Below, piece by piece: positions 41,165 to 52,322 of a DNA stretch of 64,000 bases. A program made the translations under genes and the position numbers. The notes beneath the pieces were generated by a model that was not told the DNA's origin, did not search any database, and saw only the letters and a program-made list of their open reading frames with translations. Position 1 is the stretch's first letter. Each line of letters starts with the position of its first letter. Source of the stretch: Oegoconia quadripuncta (taxonomy: Eukaryota > Arthropoda > Insecta > Lepidoptera > Autostichidae); the NCBI GenBank assembly GCA_949316235.1, contig OX438744.1:3911710-3975709 (forward strand), written 5' to 3'.

Positions 41165-41580
41165 GCTTATCGTCTACAACCTCTCAGTTCGGACAGAAAG
41201 TTCTTTCCTTTACCGTGGTTCAGAACTCGCAATCAGCATGATCCCATCGACAGACCAACTCGATTCCAGTGTTGGCAGATCAGAAATCAGAAAATGCGAT
41301 AGTTGGATTTCGAAACGCAGATTTTTAATTAACTGTTTATTCCTCTAAGGACAGATGAAAAGATAAAGGGTTGTTGAAGCAGATTTGATAAAAACGGAAC
41401 CGCGTAGGATTAAAGCGGAGCCGCATCCATTGCGCGGCGGTGTAAAAAGCGGAAAGGAGGTACATCTGGCAACACTCCTAAGTCCCTCGTCACCATTACT
41501 CAACAAAATTGGGGATTGCTCGTATTGGTCAATCGTAATCATGGCGGAATTCTATCGGCCAATCACGTACAAGTGGCTGT
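41165..41580 (+). repeat. Repeat N copy 1
   Basis: GAGCTTATCGTCTACAACCT, GACAGACCAACTCGATTCC and TATTGGTCAATCGTAATCAT followed by GGCCAATCACGTAC match 62750-62945 in reverse. An extra stretch lies in the middle (about 41290-41480). The class is unknown. Confidence 0.5.
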
Positions 41581-41779
41581 GTTTCCAAAATAAAATTAAT
41601 TGAAATAGCGAGAGAACAAATAAATGTAATAAAAATATCATAAAGTTATTGAGAATCATTACACGCATGTCGTTAAGCGCATCACAGATGATCGTGATCA
41701 GCTATATCCATGATACAACAGAACATCGGAACAACCACAAAATTATAGTATATACTTACCTATTATTGTAAATAACTAC

Positions 41780-42305
41780 AGTATAACTTTGAAAATCTAA
41801 TACATGTCAAAAAAATATAGCATCGTTTAGGAAAAATAGTGATAAACATGATGTCAATACTAGAAATATAAACTTGCTGATCATTGAAGCAGAGTCCGCA
41901 AAATCAGTAATTCATTCAGAGGGCTATGCATACGTTTTTTCAATACCTAAGGATCGCGTTGATTAACAAAATCTTCCTTTCAATAGGTAAATTTAATTCT
42001 ATAAAGCAGAAACTTATTAAGAAGGCATATTATAAAATATCAGACTATTTAGATGATAATCATCCGTGGACATCCAGCTCGTTCGCATGCCCGGCTATTT
42101 CACAATTACAATACAAACACAACATTATTTGAAATATTATACTGCCTTTTTTTAGTATAAAATCCGGTTTTTAAAAAGAACAACACCTCGAGTTTATTGC
42201 TTTTTCTTCTCAGGGGAAAATGCATTATGAACAAGCAGTAGATTAAAAATGTAACTATTTTAAGTGTGCATAGGCTACCTTACAATAAAGTACTTTTACT
42301 TTGTA
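41780..42305 (+). pseudogene. LINE-3 3' end, degraded
   Basis: GTGATAAACATGATGTCAAT, TCAGTAATTCATTC and AACTTATTAAGAAGGCATAT encode a broken version of the LINE-3 C-terminus. The 3' UTR follows, with CACCTCGAGTTTATTG, CTTCTCAGGGGAAAAT and AATAAAGTACTTTT. Confidence 0.7.
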
Positions 42306-42479
42306 TAAATAGTATCGGAACGAACATAAGAATATGTGGGACTCTCTATGAGCACCATCCACATGGTTTTGAATCCTCATGTTAGAGCAACACGCTAAGG
42401 AGTGGAGCAAACTTGAACAAAATGTTTATTGGCAACAATGTTGCAGCTCTAACCAAGAAAATCTGCAGGTTTAACAGAA

Positions 42480-42718
42480 AGCAAACCAGCTCGTTCGCAT
42501 GCCAGACTATTCACAACTAATAATGAAATATTATTCTTTCTTTTTGTAATATAAAAACCTGGTTTTAAAAAAGAGCAACCCCTCGAGATTTTTCCTTGTT
42601 CTCAAGGGAAAATTGCCTTTTGAACAAGCAGTAGCTGAAAAAATTTAAAATCTGACTATTTTAAGTATACCCTGTGTACTTACCTACAAAATAAAGCATT
42701 TTTGATTTGATTTGATTT
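42480..42718 (+). mobile_element. LINE-3 3' UTR
   Basis: AGCTCGTTCGCATGCCAGAC, AAAGAGCAACCCCTCGAGA, AGTATACCCTGTGTAC and AATAAAGCATTTTTGATTTG with a TTGATTTGATTTGG end. Confidence 0.8.
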
Positions 42719-43105
42719 GGTCCTAACCTGTCTACAAACCAAATTTCAACCAAATCTGTCCAGCCATTTAGGCGTGAAGAGGAACATACATACATATTCC
42801 ACAAGTGCAACCTCAATGTAAATCCCTAAGACGGTTCCTGCCAGAGCATGAATATGGCAGGAAATAGGGAGCAAGAACGTTAATATGAATTTCATTCTCA
42901 CTGACCGACGCTTGCGGTTAGCTGCTTTTAACATACGTCTTTGTTATAACCGGTTGTAACCTCATGTAACCGGTTTTAACCGCTGTGAAACGGCTCCGCG
43001 CCCCCACGACCGGTTGATTTGTGGTTGAAAGGTTGTTCTATACAGGCTGTTAGGAAAAGTACTTTGGACCCTTAAACCACATATAGTGTGAATTAAGTAC
43101 ATCTC
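42719..43105. other. No gene recognised; possible Helitron-style words near 42730-42790
   Basis: CCAAATTTCAACCAAATCTG and CCAGCCATTTAGGCGTGAAG are common in insect Helitron-type and other dispersed repeats, in reverse. No ends were found. Confidence 0.3.
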
Positions 43106-43508
43106 ATTAACTCATAACGGCTTTTTGGCGGGAACTCGGCGAGTGAAGTTGCATTTTTCTTTATAATTCTTATAATTAGTGCATTCTAACTTTTGAAGCT
43201 TAATAATGGCAGAATATTGTGCAGCAAACGTTAGTGATGGTGTACAAGTGAAGGGAAGTGTAAATTAAAGTGCGTAACGGAGCTTTCGGGTTCCCACAAG
43301 AAGCCGCCAAAATCTTTTGTAAAGCATTCTGCCACTTTACTGAAGATTGACTTGACCGTGTCTTGACTCTGTATACGACGAATTACTTGTTTTGACTGAG
43401 ACTGACTTATAAACAGAAGAAATAAGAGAAATAAGACATGGCTGTTATGGGCTAGATCCCTTTGCCTTCTCCTAGAGAGAATAAAACGAAAAAAAATTAA
43501 CTCATAAC
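43106..43508 (+). repeat. Repeat F copy 2 with 13-bp target duplication
   Basis: ATTAACTCATAAC at 43106-43118 and 43496-43508 flanks a 377-bp insert that starts GGCTTTTTGGCGGGAACTCG and ends with AATAAAACG and an A-run. That structure is typical of LINE-mediated retroposition. I see no tRNA-like A/B boxes and no RT frame. Both copies keep a short ATG-to-TAA frame of 20 codons near 43205-43267. Confidence 0.8.
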
Positions 43509-43611
43509 CTACTTACAAAAAAAATGTATAGGTACAGTGAACCGCACGACGAGCGTAACGCTTACAGAATCAGCTATACGGGATGGATTTGAATTCGTGT
43601 AATTCCCATTA

Positions 43612-43703
43612 ACTGGTGAGGCCATTCTTGATTACGAACAACTTTCCCCAAAGGATGTATAGGCGAATTCGATCAAAATATTTTCGATTATCCATACAAA
43701 GTA
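43612..43703. mobile_element. MITE-K half copy
   Basis: ACTGGTGAGGCCATTCTTGA, TACGAACAACTTTCCCC and GCGAATTCGATCAAAATAT resemble one arm of the element at 44873-45062. Confidence 0.5.
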
Positions 43704-43865
43704 AACATACGTACACTACAGAAATGTTGCGTGCGTTTTTCAGTAAGTGGTACTGGCAGAATAACGAGCGCTGTGGCATGGACCACTATATTGTGATGTT
43801 CATATCTATCGTATGTATATTTATATCTATTGTTTAGTATCTATTATTTTTTTATATATCTTTTG

Positions 43866-44350
43866 TATTCATTCACGACGCATTCATTCGCCAACTGAGA
43901 AACTTTTTGTTGGAAAATGAATTTTATTCTATTAAAGAGTATATGGATATGACATTTTCATAACCTCCTGACATGTTTTCTATTTTAATATATCTATTTT
44001 AACTTGTATTCAACTATAATTTGACAAAGGTGATTATGGCATATCAATAATCTCATGACATGGTTTATATTTTATTTTGTTTTGTTTTATTTCATTTTGA
44101 TTATTCTAAAATGGTATGACGTTGACGTAACAATGGTTACATACTTATACTTTCTTAATTAATTTTGACATACATATAACAATATGTTTTACTATTGTAT
44201 ACAGGAATTTGTTTTTATGTTATTATTTTTTGTTTTATGTTTGACAATCACTTTTATTTTAAATTTCATAATTTACGAAACTGTATGTATGACATGCTAT
44301 TGTAAAAGTGAACTAAATAAATCTAATCTAATGTAATCTAATCTAATCTA
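43866..44350 (+). pseudogene. LINE-5 3' end, copy 1
   Basis: Encodes FIRQLRNFLLENEFYSIKEY and MDMTFS then stop, the last residues of a Jockey/CR1-group protein. The 3' UTR runs to AAAGTGAACTAAATAAATCT and a (TAATC)n tail. It contains the unoccupied MITE-R site at 44299-44301. The second copy is at 63110-64000. Confidence 0.75.
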
Positions 44351-44500
44351 TTTTTTTAAATCATTGGTGCACAAACCTACTTGCTTTTATCCCGTTCTAC
44401 TTTATTCTCTACCCAAAGGTGTGTGGTAGAAATCGCTTAATAGCGATAAGACCGTCTGGTTGTACAATTATTATTTTCTTTTGAAGCTATATTTAAGAAG

Positions 44501-44584
44501 GGTATTGTAAAATTTTGTGCAATAAAGTGTAAGTACACTTTATTGCACAAAATACCACTTTATTGCACAAAATTTTACAATACC
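44501..44584. repeat. Palindrome, 29-bp arms
   Basis: Arms 44501-44529 and 44556-44584 are exact reverse complements (GGTATTGTAAAATTTTGTGC and so on). The spacer repeats part of the right arm (CACTTTATTGCACAAAAT at 44536-44553). Confidence 0.95.
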
Positions 44585-44597
44585 TTTTTTACAATAT

Positions 44598-44627
44598 CAA
44601 TCAATCAATCAAGTGATTGATTGATTG
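44598..44627. repeat. Palindrome of TCAA/TTGA units, 14-bp arms
   Basis: CAATCAATCAATCA, AG, TGATTGATTGATTG. It lies 13 bp after the larger palindrome. Confidence 0.95.
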
Positions 44628-44872
44628 TGCTGCAGCATATGCTGAGTCAGAGCCCTTTCAGTGCACAGTGGGTACAGCCCATCGCTGTGAAAATCTTGTA
44701 TGGTGTGCGTCAGTACATTAAGCTTTCATTTATTTATTTATTCTATTTGTTGATTTATTATTGTTGTTCTTCTATTTTGGTTGTATATGCAGTGAATAAA
44801 TGTTTTTATCTATCTATTCTATCTATCAACATTTCTGTAACCACCTTTTGTATAGAATTCGAACAATTTTCG

Positions 44873-45062
44873 GCTGGTGACTCCACTTCGGATTGCGAAC
44901 AGCTTTCTACTAGGAACCATAGCTGAATTCAGTCGAAAATTATTAGACTTCCATATAGGTGATTTCAAAATAGTTTACTTTGTAAGGGTAATCGATATAT
45001 TTTGATCGAATTCGACTATGGTTAGTTGAAAGTTGTTCATAATCAGGAGTGGAGTCGCCAGT
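44873..45062. mobile_element. MITE-K, palindromic element
   Basis: The left arm CTGGTGACTCCACTTCGGAT with GAACAGCTTTCTACTAGG pairs with the right arm GTTAGTTGAAAGTTGTTC and AGTGGAGTCGCCAG. Inverted repeats of about 65 bp with mismatches and no coding capacity. Confidence 0.7.
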
Positions 45063-45423
45063 AAACAGGAATCACATGAATTACATTTTAAAACCAAAAA
45101 ACAAGCGTTTCACTGCAAGTAAAATTTTTTTAAAGAACTTGTCTGCGCTTCGATCTATTCGTGTCCTGATGTATATTGGGGTCCATTTGTTTTCGTGACC
45201 CCGGCCCAAAACAATTGAGTTATTTCGTCTTGTTATTGATTTTTTTATTATCTTGATAGATTGTAATCGTATTCGGGTTTTCATATGGTTTTTTAAAAGG
45301 TTTCATTGAGATATTTTTTTGAACATTTTAATATCTGTTTTATGAATTTCTATTCGTCGTTTGTCTTGTAAATGGCTTTATTACTGCAAAAGTCTTAAGT
45401 CTAAAAACAATGTTCTTACCGTC
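45063..45423. other. No gene recognised
   Basis: No supported feature. Confidence 0.35.
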
Positions 45424-45578
45424 TTATTCATAAACATTTCCAAAAGCTTTATAAGCCTGTTTTAGTTATAGTGTGTTTTGTCTCTGTCGTTCATAAGGAA
45501 ATGTTGTAATGAAAGAAAATGACAAAACTTACTTCAACTAAAACAGGCTTATAAAGCGTTTGTAATTTTTTATGAATT
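45424..45578. mobile_element. MITE-P copy 1, palindromic
   Basis: TTCATAAACATTTCC, AGCTTTATAAGCCTGTTTTA and GTTTTGTC on the left pair with GACAAAACTTACTTCAAC, TAAAACAGGCTTATAAAGC and TTTTTTATGAA on the right. A second copy is at 62499-62625. Confidence 0.75.
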
Positions 45579-45755
45579 CCTTGAATTTTATGAAAGAGGG
45601 TTAAGCTATACGACTTCAAAATTAAAAAATAAAATGAAACTTTTATCATGAAGTCATACTTATGACACTCCCGGGACTTATACGAATCTACCGACACATC
45701 ATTTGTCCAAGTCGTCTGAGATGTTTACCCTTTCTTTGGCATCGCCGTAGTCAGA

Positions 45756-46016
45756 TAGTAATAAATAAATAAATAGATATGTACGCACATACACACAGCG
45801 CCATCTAGGTCCACACTAAGTAACTAGCCTTGTATTATGGATACCAGACGGTTGATAAAATATACAAATACATTTTTCTTTTAATATATACATATAGGTA
45901 CAAATGAAGAACATTCATAACTCGGGACATGTATTCATCTTACAAATATATGCCCATAGCGGGATTCGAACCTGCAACCGTTGGTTTCGCAGATAGGGTT
46001 ACTATTCATCCACTAC
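45756..46016 (-). mobile_element. SINE-C body with SINE-B-type head
   Basis: The 3' half (GTCTGGTATCCATAATACAA and AGATGGCGCTGTGTGTATGT on minus) is SINE-C, while the head (GAAACCAACGGTTGCAGGTT on minus) matches SINE-B. This is either a recombinant or an ancestor-like form. The left head boundary is cut at the mariner remnant. Confidence 0.7.
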
Positions 46017-46019
46017 TAC

Positions 46020-46960
46020 ATGGGGCACACTAAAAGTTTTGCACTTCTAGCTAATCGGAACTATTTGAATTTCGAATGTTATCTTTTTTTAAAAGACTTG
46101 CAACCTTCTTAGTAATAAAAAAAAATTGGCGGGAAATCATTTGTCAATTGTTTTTTATCACACATCATAGTTCTACGTACGCAACGAAAGTGGAATTAAG
46201 TCGAAAAGATTTTAGAGCGATGATTTTTTATGATTTTAAAAGTTCTCTCTCTCCGCAAGACTGTGCCGCTCGTCTTCAAAATACTTTTGGGAGAGAAGCA
46301 CCTTGTTTGAGCACCGTGAGGCGATGGTTTGCTGAATTTCAGAGAGGTCGGGTTTCTTTCCATGACGAATTTCGTGGAGGGTGGCCTTCAACTGACGTCA
46401 ATGAAAATAATGTGGCTACTGTTAAGCGGCTAATTGAAGAAAACCCGCGCATTACCTATGAGACAATTTGAGGACTATTGGGGATTGGTACGAGCCAAAT
46501 ACAGAAAATTTTACACGAAGAATTAAAAATTCGGAAACTTTGTTGTCGTTGGGATCCCTCATGAACTGACAGCGGAGCAGAAGCGGGCTCGCGTGGAATG
46601 GTGCTCACAGATGCTACTGAAGTACGACCACGGACATTCTAATGCTGTTTATGACATTGTCACAGGAGATGAAACGTAGATTTATTGTTTTGAACCCGAA
46701 AAAAAACAGCAAACTTGTGAATGGGTGTTTGAAAATGAGAACAGGCCAACAAAAGTGAGGCAGGCGAGAAACGTTGGTAAAAAAATGATCGCGTTTTTTT
46801 TCTCAGCTACGGGTCCCATCTGCACAATTCCACTTGAAGATCAAAAGAGTGTTAATGCCGAGTGGTATTCTAAAGAAATTAGAAAAAGTTGGCGAAAGAC
46901 GACCAAAAAGCCGCGTTCTCCTATATCATGACAACGCTTCTTCACACACGTAATTTAAGC
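46020..46960 (+). mobile_element. Decayed mariner element
   Basis: Starts near GGGCACACTAAAAGTTTTGC, an end typical of mariner elements, and runs through the broken transposase below. The 3' end and right inverted repeat were not found. Confidence 0.7.
46190..46951 (+). pseudogene. Mariner transposase pseudogene
   Basis: The N-terminal part reads VELSRKDFRAMIFYDFKSSL, then AARLQNTFGREAP, STVRRWFAEFQRGR and LIEENPRITYETI, the paired helix-turn-helix DNA-binding region. A TGA at 46469-46471, a frameshift near 46553, a TAG within the TGDET*IY motif (first catalytic Asp) and another frameshift before YHDNASSHT (second catalytic Asp, about 46926-46951) break it. The third acidic residue and the C-terminus are gone. 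The family moves by cut and paste at TA sites; this copy cannot. Confidence 0.9.
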
Positions 46961-47094
46961 TATTTGTGTGTTAAATTGAAAATTTAGAATACCACCGATG
47001 AATTATGTTAAAAGTTAAATAGGTTCGAAACGGCTGGATCTATTTTCATCAAGCATAGCTAAGAAAATAGAATTTCCTCCTATAACATGACATA

Positions 47095-47345
47095 CATACA
47101 TAAAGTCACGACCGTTATCCCAAATGGGGTGGTCAGTGATATCCCAAACATTAGCGTTTGGGTGTATCAAACATTGTAAGAAATATACAGAAATGTACAC
47201 GTGACAGGGGGTGACCCCATCGCCGGTGCAAATCTATAGACGTTTTTGGTGGAAAGTTTCTTAGTCGCTTTTTACGACCCCCACGGGAAGAGATTGGTTG
47301 GTTCTATTCTGTTTGAGTGCCGAAACCACGGAAACCGTACTGAAA
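47095..47345 (+). repeat. Repeat E copy
   Basis: AAGTCACGACCGTTATCCCA, GTGGTCAGTGATATCCCAAA, CACGTGACAGGGGGTGACC and ACGACCCCCACGGGAAGAG. Ends near GTGCCGAAACCACGG. Confidence 0.7.
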
Positions 47346-47527
47346 TTGGACCACGCTTTAATGATGTACATCTGGACAAAGACTCAACATACACAAATGA
47401 AACCAACAATAGCATAAAACACCACCCATCATTTTTCGTTGGGGTTTAAATAAGTCTGCATTAAACCCTGTTTTCTACCGTTCGTCGAAGTACTTACTAT
47501 TCTGTCGCTGTATGGTTTAGGCTGCCC

Positions 47528-48583
47528 GCTCACGACCGATAATCGGTGACCGATTTTTTATGGGAGAAAAATGGAGCGTACAATACTTCGAGGTAAATAA
47601 TGGGCATCGACTAACTTCGTGTTTCCGAAGATAATCGACCCATACTAGGCAGTATATGACATAGAGCCTGCTCTTACTAAATTGCCCTAACGATTATGTT
47701 AATATTGTGATTTGTGAGATATTTATGTAACTTGTAACTGTCAAATAACATGACTCGATATGGGTAAATAAAAATACATCTGAATTTTGAATAGATTATT
47801 ATGAATAATATGTAGGTAAAATAAGTAAATCAACCAATACTGTGGCTCATTCAGAACCTAGGATCATGGTAATAACGGTCCAATTGCATAGTTATTATGA
47901 TATTATTTAAAAAACACAATACTTAAAATATCATTTTCTTTTTGACGACCGATTGGTGTAGTGGATAGTGACCCTGTCAGCGAAACCAACGGTTGCGGGT
48001 TCGAATCCCGCGACGGTTTAATGTTTGTGTAATGAATATGAACATTTATTCCTGAGTCATGGATGTTTACATAAATATTTATGTATGTTTATCCGTTATC
48101 TAGTATCCATAGTACAAGCTTTGCTTAGTTTGGGACTAGATGATTGGTGTAAGTGTCCGAAATATTTATTATTATTATTATTTATTATTTTTTCCTTAAA
48201 TAAAACACGATGGAGGGGCTGTATCAGCTCTGTATGATTCCACAACGGTAGACATCCTCTCTGCTATCAATCAAAAGTGCAACTGAATCATTAGCTGCGC
48301 CGCTTGCAACTAATTTGCTTTTATTAGAAATGACATTGACATTTGTTTGTCTGCGATAAAGTTGAATTTAAGGCTGTTTTTTACAACTATATTACTTTTT
48401 GACAGTTGTTTTTGTAATGTTGTACGATTGTTTCCGATGTTTTGCGAGGCCCATTATATAACTTGAAGTACTGGACTAATTGCAATATTTCAACGCTTAC
48501 GTCCTACAAAAAGTCGGTCACAATATCGGTGATGAAAGTATTGACGAAAAAATCGGCCCGATTATCGGTCCTACAAAAAGTCT
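47528..48583. repeat. Possible inverted-repeat-bounded interval containing SINE-B
   Basis: ACCGATAATCGG at the left and CCGATTATCGGT at the right, each with a CGATTTTTT/AAAAAATCG neighbour, face each other about 1 kb apart. The interval includes SINE-B. This may be a non-autonomous transposon; support is weak. Confidence 0.3.
47944..48190 (+). mobile_element. SINE-B, full-length reference copy
   Basis: Head: GACGACCGATTGGTGTAGTG (A-box region) and GGTTGCGGGTTCGAATCCCG (B box). Body: TTTATTCCTGAGTCATGGAT. 3' half: AGTACAAGCTTTGCTTAG, TTGGGACTAGATGATTGGTG and ATATTTATTATTATTATTTA. A tRNA-derived SINE whose 3' half resembles SINE-C. Confidence 0.9.
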
Positions 48584-49439
48584 GTTCAGTGACGGACTTA
48601 TTTCACAGACCTCAAAATTAAGTTTCCTTAATTAGGTTTCACGTGAAAAAGATATCAGCCTCCATTTCGCCAAGAAACGCAGTATTTCACATTTTTCATT
48701 AAAATTATGTAAAAGAAATTATACATTTCCTTTCTAAAGAAGTTCAGTCGTTTGCGCTACGTTCGCCGTGGAAAAGAGGCAAAATTTAAAATTTCAAACA
48801 GCCAGGGTTGTAAAATGAAGCGGGCAGGTCGCATTTTCAATGTAAAATATAGTGTCCAGCCCTAAGACCGCTATTTATTGCCAGGATATAGGGTTTTTAC
48901 GGCACAGAAACCCACAATTTGCATAATAATTTGCATGCCCGTTTGTATAATTGGCGTTTAAGACCACTGCAATACGAGGCGCATCTCGAGCTCGGGTTTT
49001 CATGCGTAAAATGGAATTTTAAAACTATTCTAATTAATTGCGGACGTCGTTTTACAAAGTCAATGTTGTAATGCAATTTGCAAACCGGTTGAAACTTGAA
49101 AGTTCGCAACACGTGAAAGATGAATTTAACCAAGAGGAAAAATATTTCTGTATATTGAAAAAACAGTTGTAACTGGCTTTTTATATGCCGATACCAATAG
49201 GTAGAAGAAAAATCACGGCAAAAAATGACCGGTTTTAGAGAAAAGATTAAGTGGGTCGGTTATTAATTTCTCCATCTAGAACAAATAATTAAACAGTATA
49301 AAATACAAGAACAATCACAAGGGGACTAGGACAATATCAAGACATTAGAATAGACATGAACAAATAACGTTACAACACAATAAGTTACAGGGGTTAAAGT
49401 TGTATATCAAATTCCAAGATATATTTACATAAATAAATA
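48191..49439. other. No gene recognised
   Basis: About 1.2 kb. The small minus frame at 48897-49133 has no recognisable domain. Confidence 0.4.
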
Positions 49440-50600
49440 CCCGTAAGTCTCAAGCTATGATTATTGGCAGTAGTTATATGCACAATTCAGTTCAGCAGTC
49501 CATAATACCCCTATCATGCTTGATGTCGTTGCTATAGAAATAACCAACACTGCTAAGAACCTCTTTGTGAAGTTTGACAACAATCTCTCATGGAGGGCCC
49601 ATTGTAATGTGTTAAGTAAAAAGGTCCATTTCTCTTTTCACTGCCTCAAACAGCTTCAAAATTTCTTACCTCTAAATACCAAAATAGTTTTGGCTCAGTT
49701 TGTACTGCTGCCTATTGTTGACTATGCCGATGTTTGCATGCTGGATGTAACTGAAGAACTCTTAGACAAGTAAGAAAGTCTCCAAAATCTCTGCATACGC
49801 TTTATTTTCGGCTTGCGTAAATTTCACCATGTCTCCCAGTTTTGATCTCAACTCAAGTAGTTATCTATTCGACTCCGTAGGGAGAGTCAAATTCTGTGTC
49901 TTCTTTTCAAAGTTCTTTTAAATCCATCTTCGCCAAGATATTTAAGTGAGCCATTAAATTTTATGCGTTCTCCTTTCAAACTTTCTCGTTCTCACATGGC
50001 TTCCCTCCTACGCTTTCCTACTACTCCGACTACGGAATTTTACAATTACTCCTTCTCCATGCATGCGTCAGATTATGGAATGCACTTCCCACTGATGTAC
50101 GCGATAGCCAATCCCTACCCATTTTTAAAACTCGACTAATGGAACACTATCTCAAGTTGTCTCAGTAACTCAGTCAGCCTATTTATAGATATCTATATAA
50201 GTATTTAATATATTATATATATTATACGTAAGTATTTATTAATATGTATTTTAGTATATAGGCTTTTATATTATGTATTTATTGTGTCTAATATCTATAT
50301 ATTTTTTGGTCTTATTAAATTGTTCCGCTATATTATAAGCTAGTCCTATAATCCAACCATTGCTATAAATGTTAATCTTTTGTCAACTGTGTTCCTATAA
50401 CAGTGATGTTTTGTTAAAGTCTTGTTCTATATTTGTAAGTATCACTCTTTGTCTGCAATAAAAAACTTTCAATTGGATTTCTTTCCGAGGGTTTGCTGAA
50501 ATAAATCTCTTACAGAGATAAGCTCGCCTTTTGTGTATTGTAATTTCAGTCCTATGTTTGTTAAATGTATGTTTGTATACTTATATGCAATAAAGCTTTA
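49440..50600 (+). pseudogene. LINE-4: Jockey/CR1-group RT C-terminus and 3' UTR
   Basis: Decayed coding sequence. 49516-49773 reads IEITNTAKNLFVKFDNNLSW and FLPLNTKIVLAQFVLLPIVDYADVC, followed after a stop by SLQNLCIRFIFGLRKFHHVS, and at about 50050-50165 RLWNALPTDVRDSQSLPIFK. The order is that of the thumb/C-terminal part of non-LTR RT proteins. There are several stops and frameshifts. The 3' UTR has GGATTTCTTTCCGAGGGTTT and GAGATAAGCTCGCCTTT, ending near AATAAAGCTTTAAAC. A tail copy is at 28590-28690. Confidence 0.75.
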
Positions 50601-51148
50601 AACTAAAAATAAATATTTGATTGAAAAAACTTTTAAATAAACCATGCAAGTTATGTAGTAACAATTGACTCAGCTTTAATAATCTATTTCAGGAGATATG
50701 CCTTCTAAAGTCGTTATTAATGATCTCCCCACCATGTTTAAAACCACGGGATAGAATTAATTTATGTAAGTGTTCACTTAACGAGAAAATTGTTTGAGAC
50801 ATGTACGTTGACAGAATTTGGCGGACTGTGAAATATCACCTACCGGCCTTGATTTAAAATTCTATTGAAAATCAAATACATGCGACGACTTAGCTAGTTT
50901 TTTATTATTTACTAGCCTCCGCCTCTGGCTCCTCCCGCGTCGAATTTATTTAGTTACTTATATTTCTCCGATGTAAGTATAGCGTAGATGTTTTTCTCTA
51001 TCTACACTTAACCCAGACTCATGGAGTGGTATTCTTGAGCAAAAAGTTATTTATTTATTTATTTATTTTATAAGGTATCTCTACAGCACAATAATTATAC
51101 ATTAAAAGAAGAACACTTTAAAATTGGCTGTTACACTTTTAGAAATTG
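50601..51148. other. No gene; Helitron-type end in reverse near 50920-50950
   Basis: ACTAGCCTCCGCCTCTGGCT is the reverse of a hairpin-CTAGT Helitron terminus. No 5' end was found. (TTTA)n occurs at about 51048-51068. Confidence 0.4.
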
Positions 51149-51418
51149 AAGACGTTAAGTGAAGATGAGACCGAATGTGGAAGCGTACTGACCCGGAAAC
51201 CCCATCTTAATTGGGGGACTGGCTATCTTATCTCTGACAACCGGAAAACAACAATGTATCAACGTTGTTGTTTGGCGACAGACTTAGGTAAGATGGTGGT
51301 AGCTAGCTAGGCGGACATTTAAAATACCCCACCACCAACCAAACCGAGTACTGAACATATACCCCGCTGGGGATCGAACCCGCGACCTCCGATTCGTAAG
51401 CCCTTTGTTGTTTACATT
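51149..51418 (-). mobile_element. SINE-A, truncated at both ends
   Basis: From ACGTTAAGTGAAGATGAGAC to GTAAGCCCTTTGTTGTTTAC on plus. It includes the B box (GCGGGTTCGATCCCC on minus) but loses both the A-box end and the A tail. Confidence 0.85.
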
Positions 51419-52200
51419 TCAATATAGGTCACAACGATGGCGGTTAACTCAACAAAGCTATTGAGTCTAGACAACAAATTCATATTGATTGCAATACCTT
51501 ACCTAGTCTCAAGCGAACTACTAAAAAATTTAGCAAAATCTGAAACTATTTATCTCAAACTTTACTGCAGTGTTCAGAAATTGAATTTTCCAAACTTTCC
51601 GTTCTGCAAAATATGTTCCTAGTAAAATGTCAAAACGTGTAATGTTGGAGCCAGAGTTGTGCATGAGGAGCGATAAAATGTAGCATAACATTAGTGAGCA
51701 CGTCAGATGTGACATCTAAATCTCGTTACCTCCGATCCGAAACACTGCATTACTCGTCCGAATTTATGATGAAGTGACTTAGACGGATAAGTGAAATTTA
51801 ACACTCGATCTTAAGAGTTGCTAGGCTCACAGTAGTTGTACTCTTGTTCGAAATTTATTTAATAGGTATGTTAAAGTCATTTATATTCATATCATACATA
51901 TTACACGCAATACAAATATACATAAGTTTATGTACTATATCTATTATAATATAATTTCCTGTCCTTAAAACAAGGTGAAGATTCAATCGCGCGCGTATCG
52001 TAGAATAATAAATCGCTCCTTCAAGCAACTGATTCAGAAAATTCATTCAATCGCACTTATTCTTCCAAAATCTATATCGCTACTATTGAAACGCGCCGCG
52101 TCGGTTGTCCTTTTTGAAAATTATTAAAATCCATATAAACTGTCCAAATTTGTGTGTGGAGTGCTGCCTGCTCCAGTGTCTACGAGTGTCACTAACTCGG
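51419..52200. other. No gene recognised
   Basis: No supported feature. Confidence 0.35.
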
Positions 52201-52322
52201 GTTATATATCTTATCTAAATCTGCCGCCAAGCAGCAATGTTAATAGCTTTCCCCTTCGACCTTATTTTCTCTTAACATCAGGTGTGATTGAGGTCAAGTA
52301 CAACCCGTTGTGCATAAGAAAA
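52201..52322 (+). mobile_element. SINE-A with internal deletion
   Basis: TCTTATCTAAATCTGCCGCC and AAGCAGCAATGTTAATAGC jump directly to CTTCGACCTTATTTTCTC and CATCAGGTGTGATTGAGGTC, so about 80 bp of the middle is lost. Confidence 0.8.

Noticed and set aside
46020..46960. Functional mariner
   Set aside because: Two in-frame stops, at least two frameshifts and loss of the third catalytic residue and right end.
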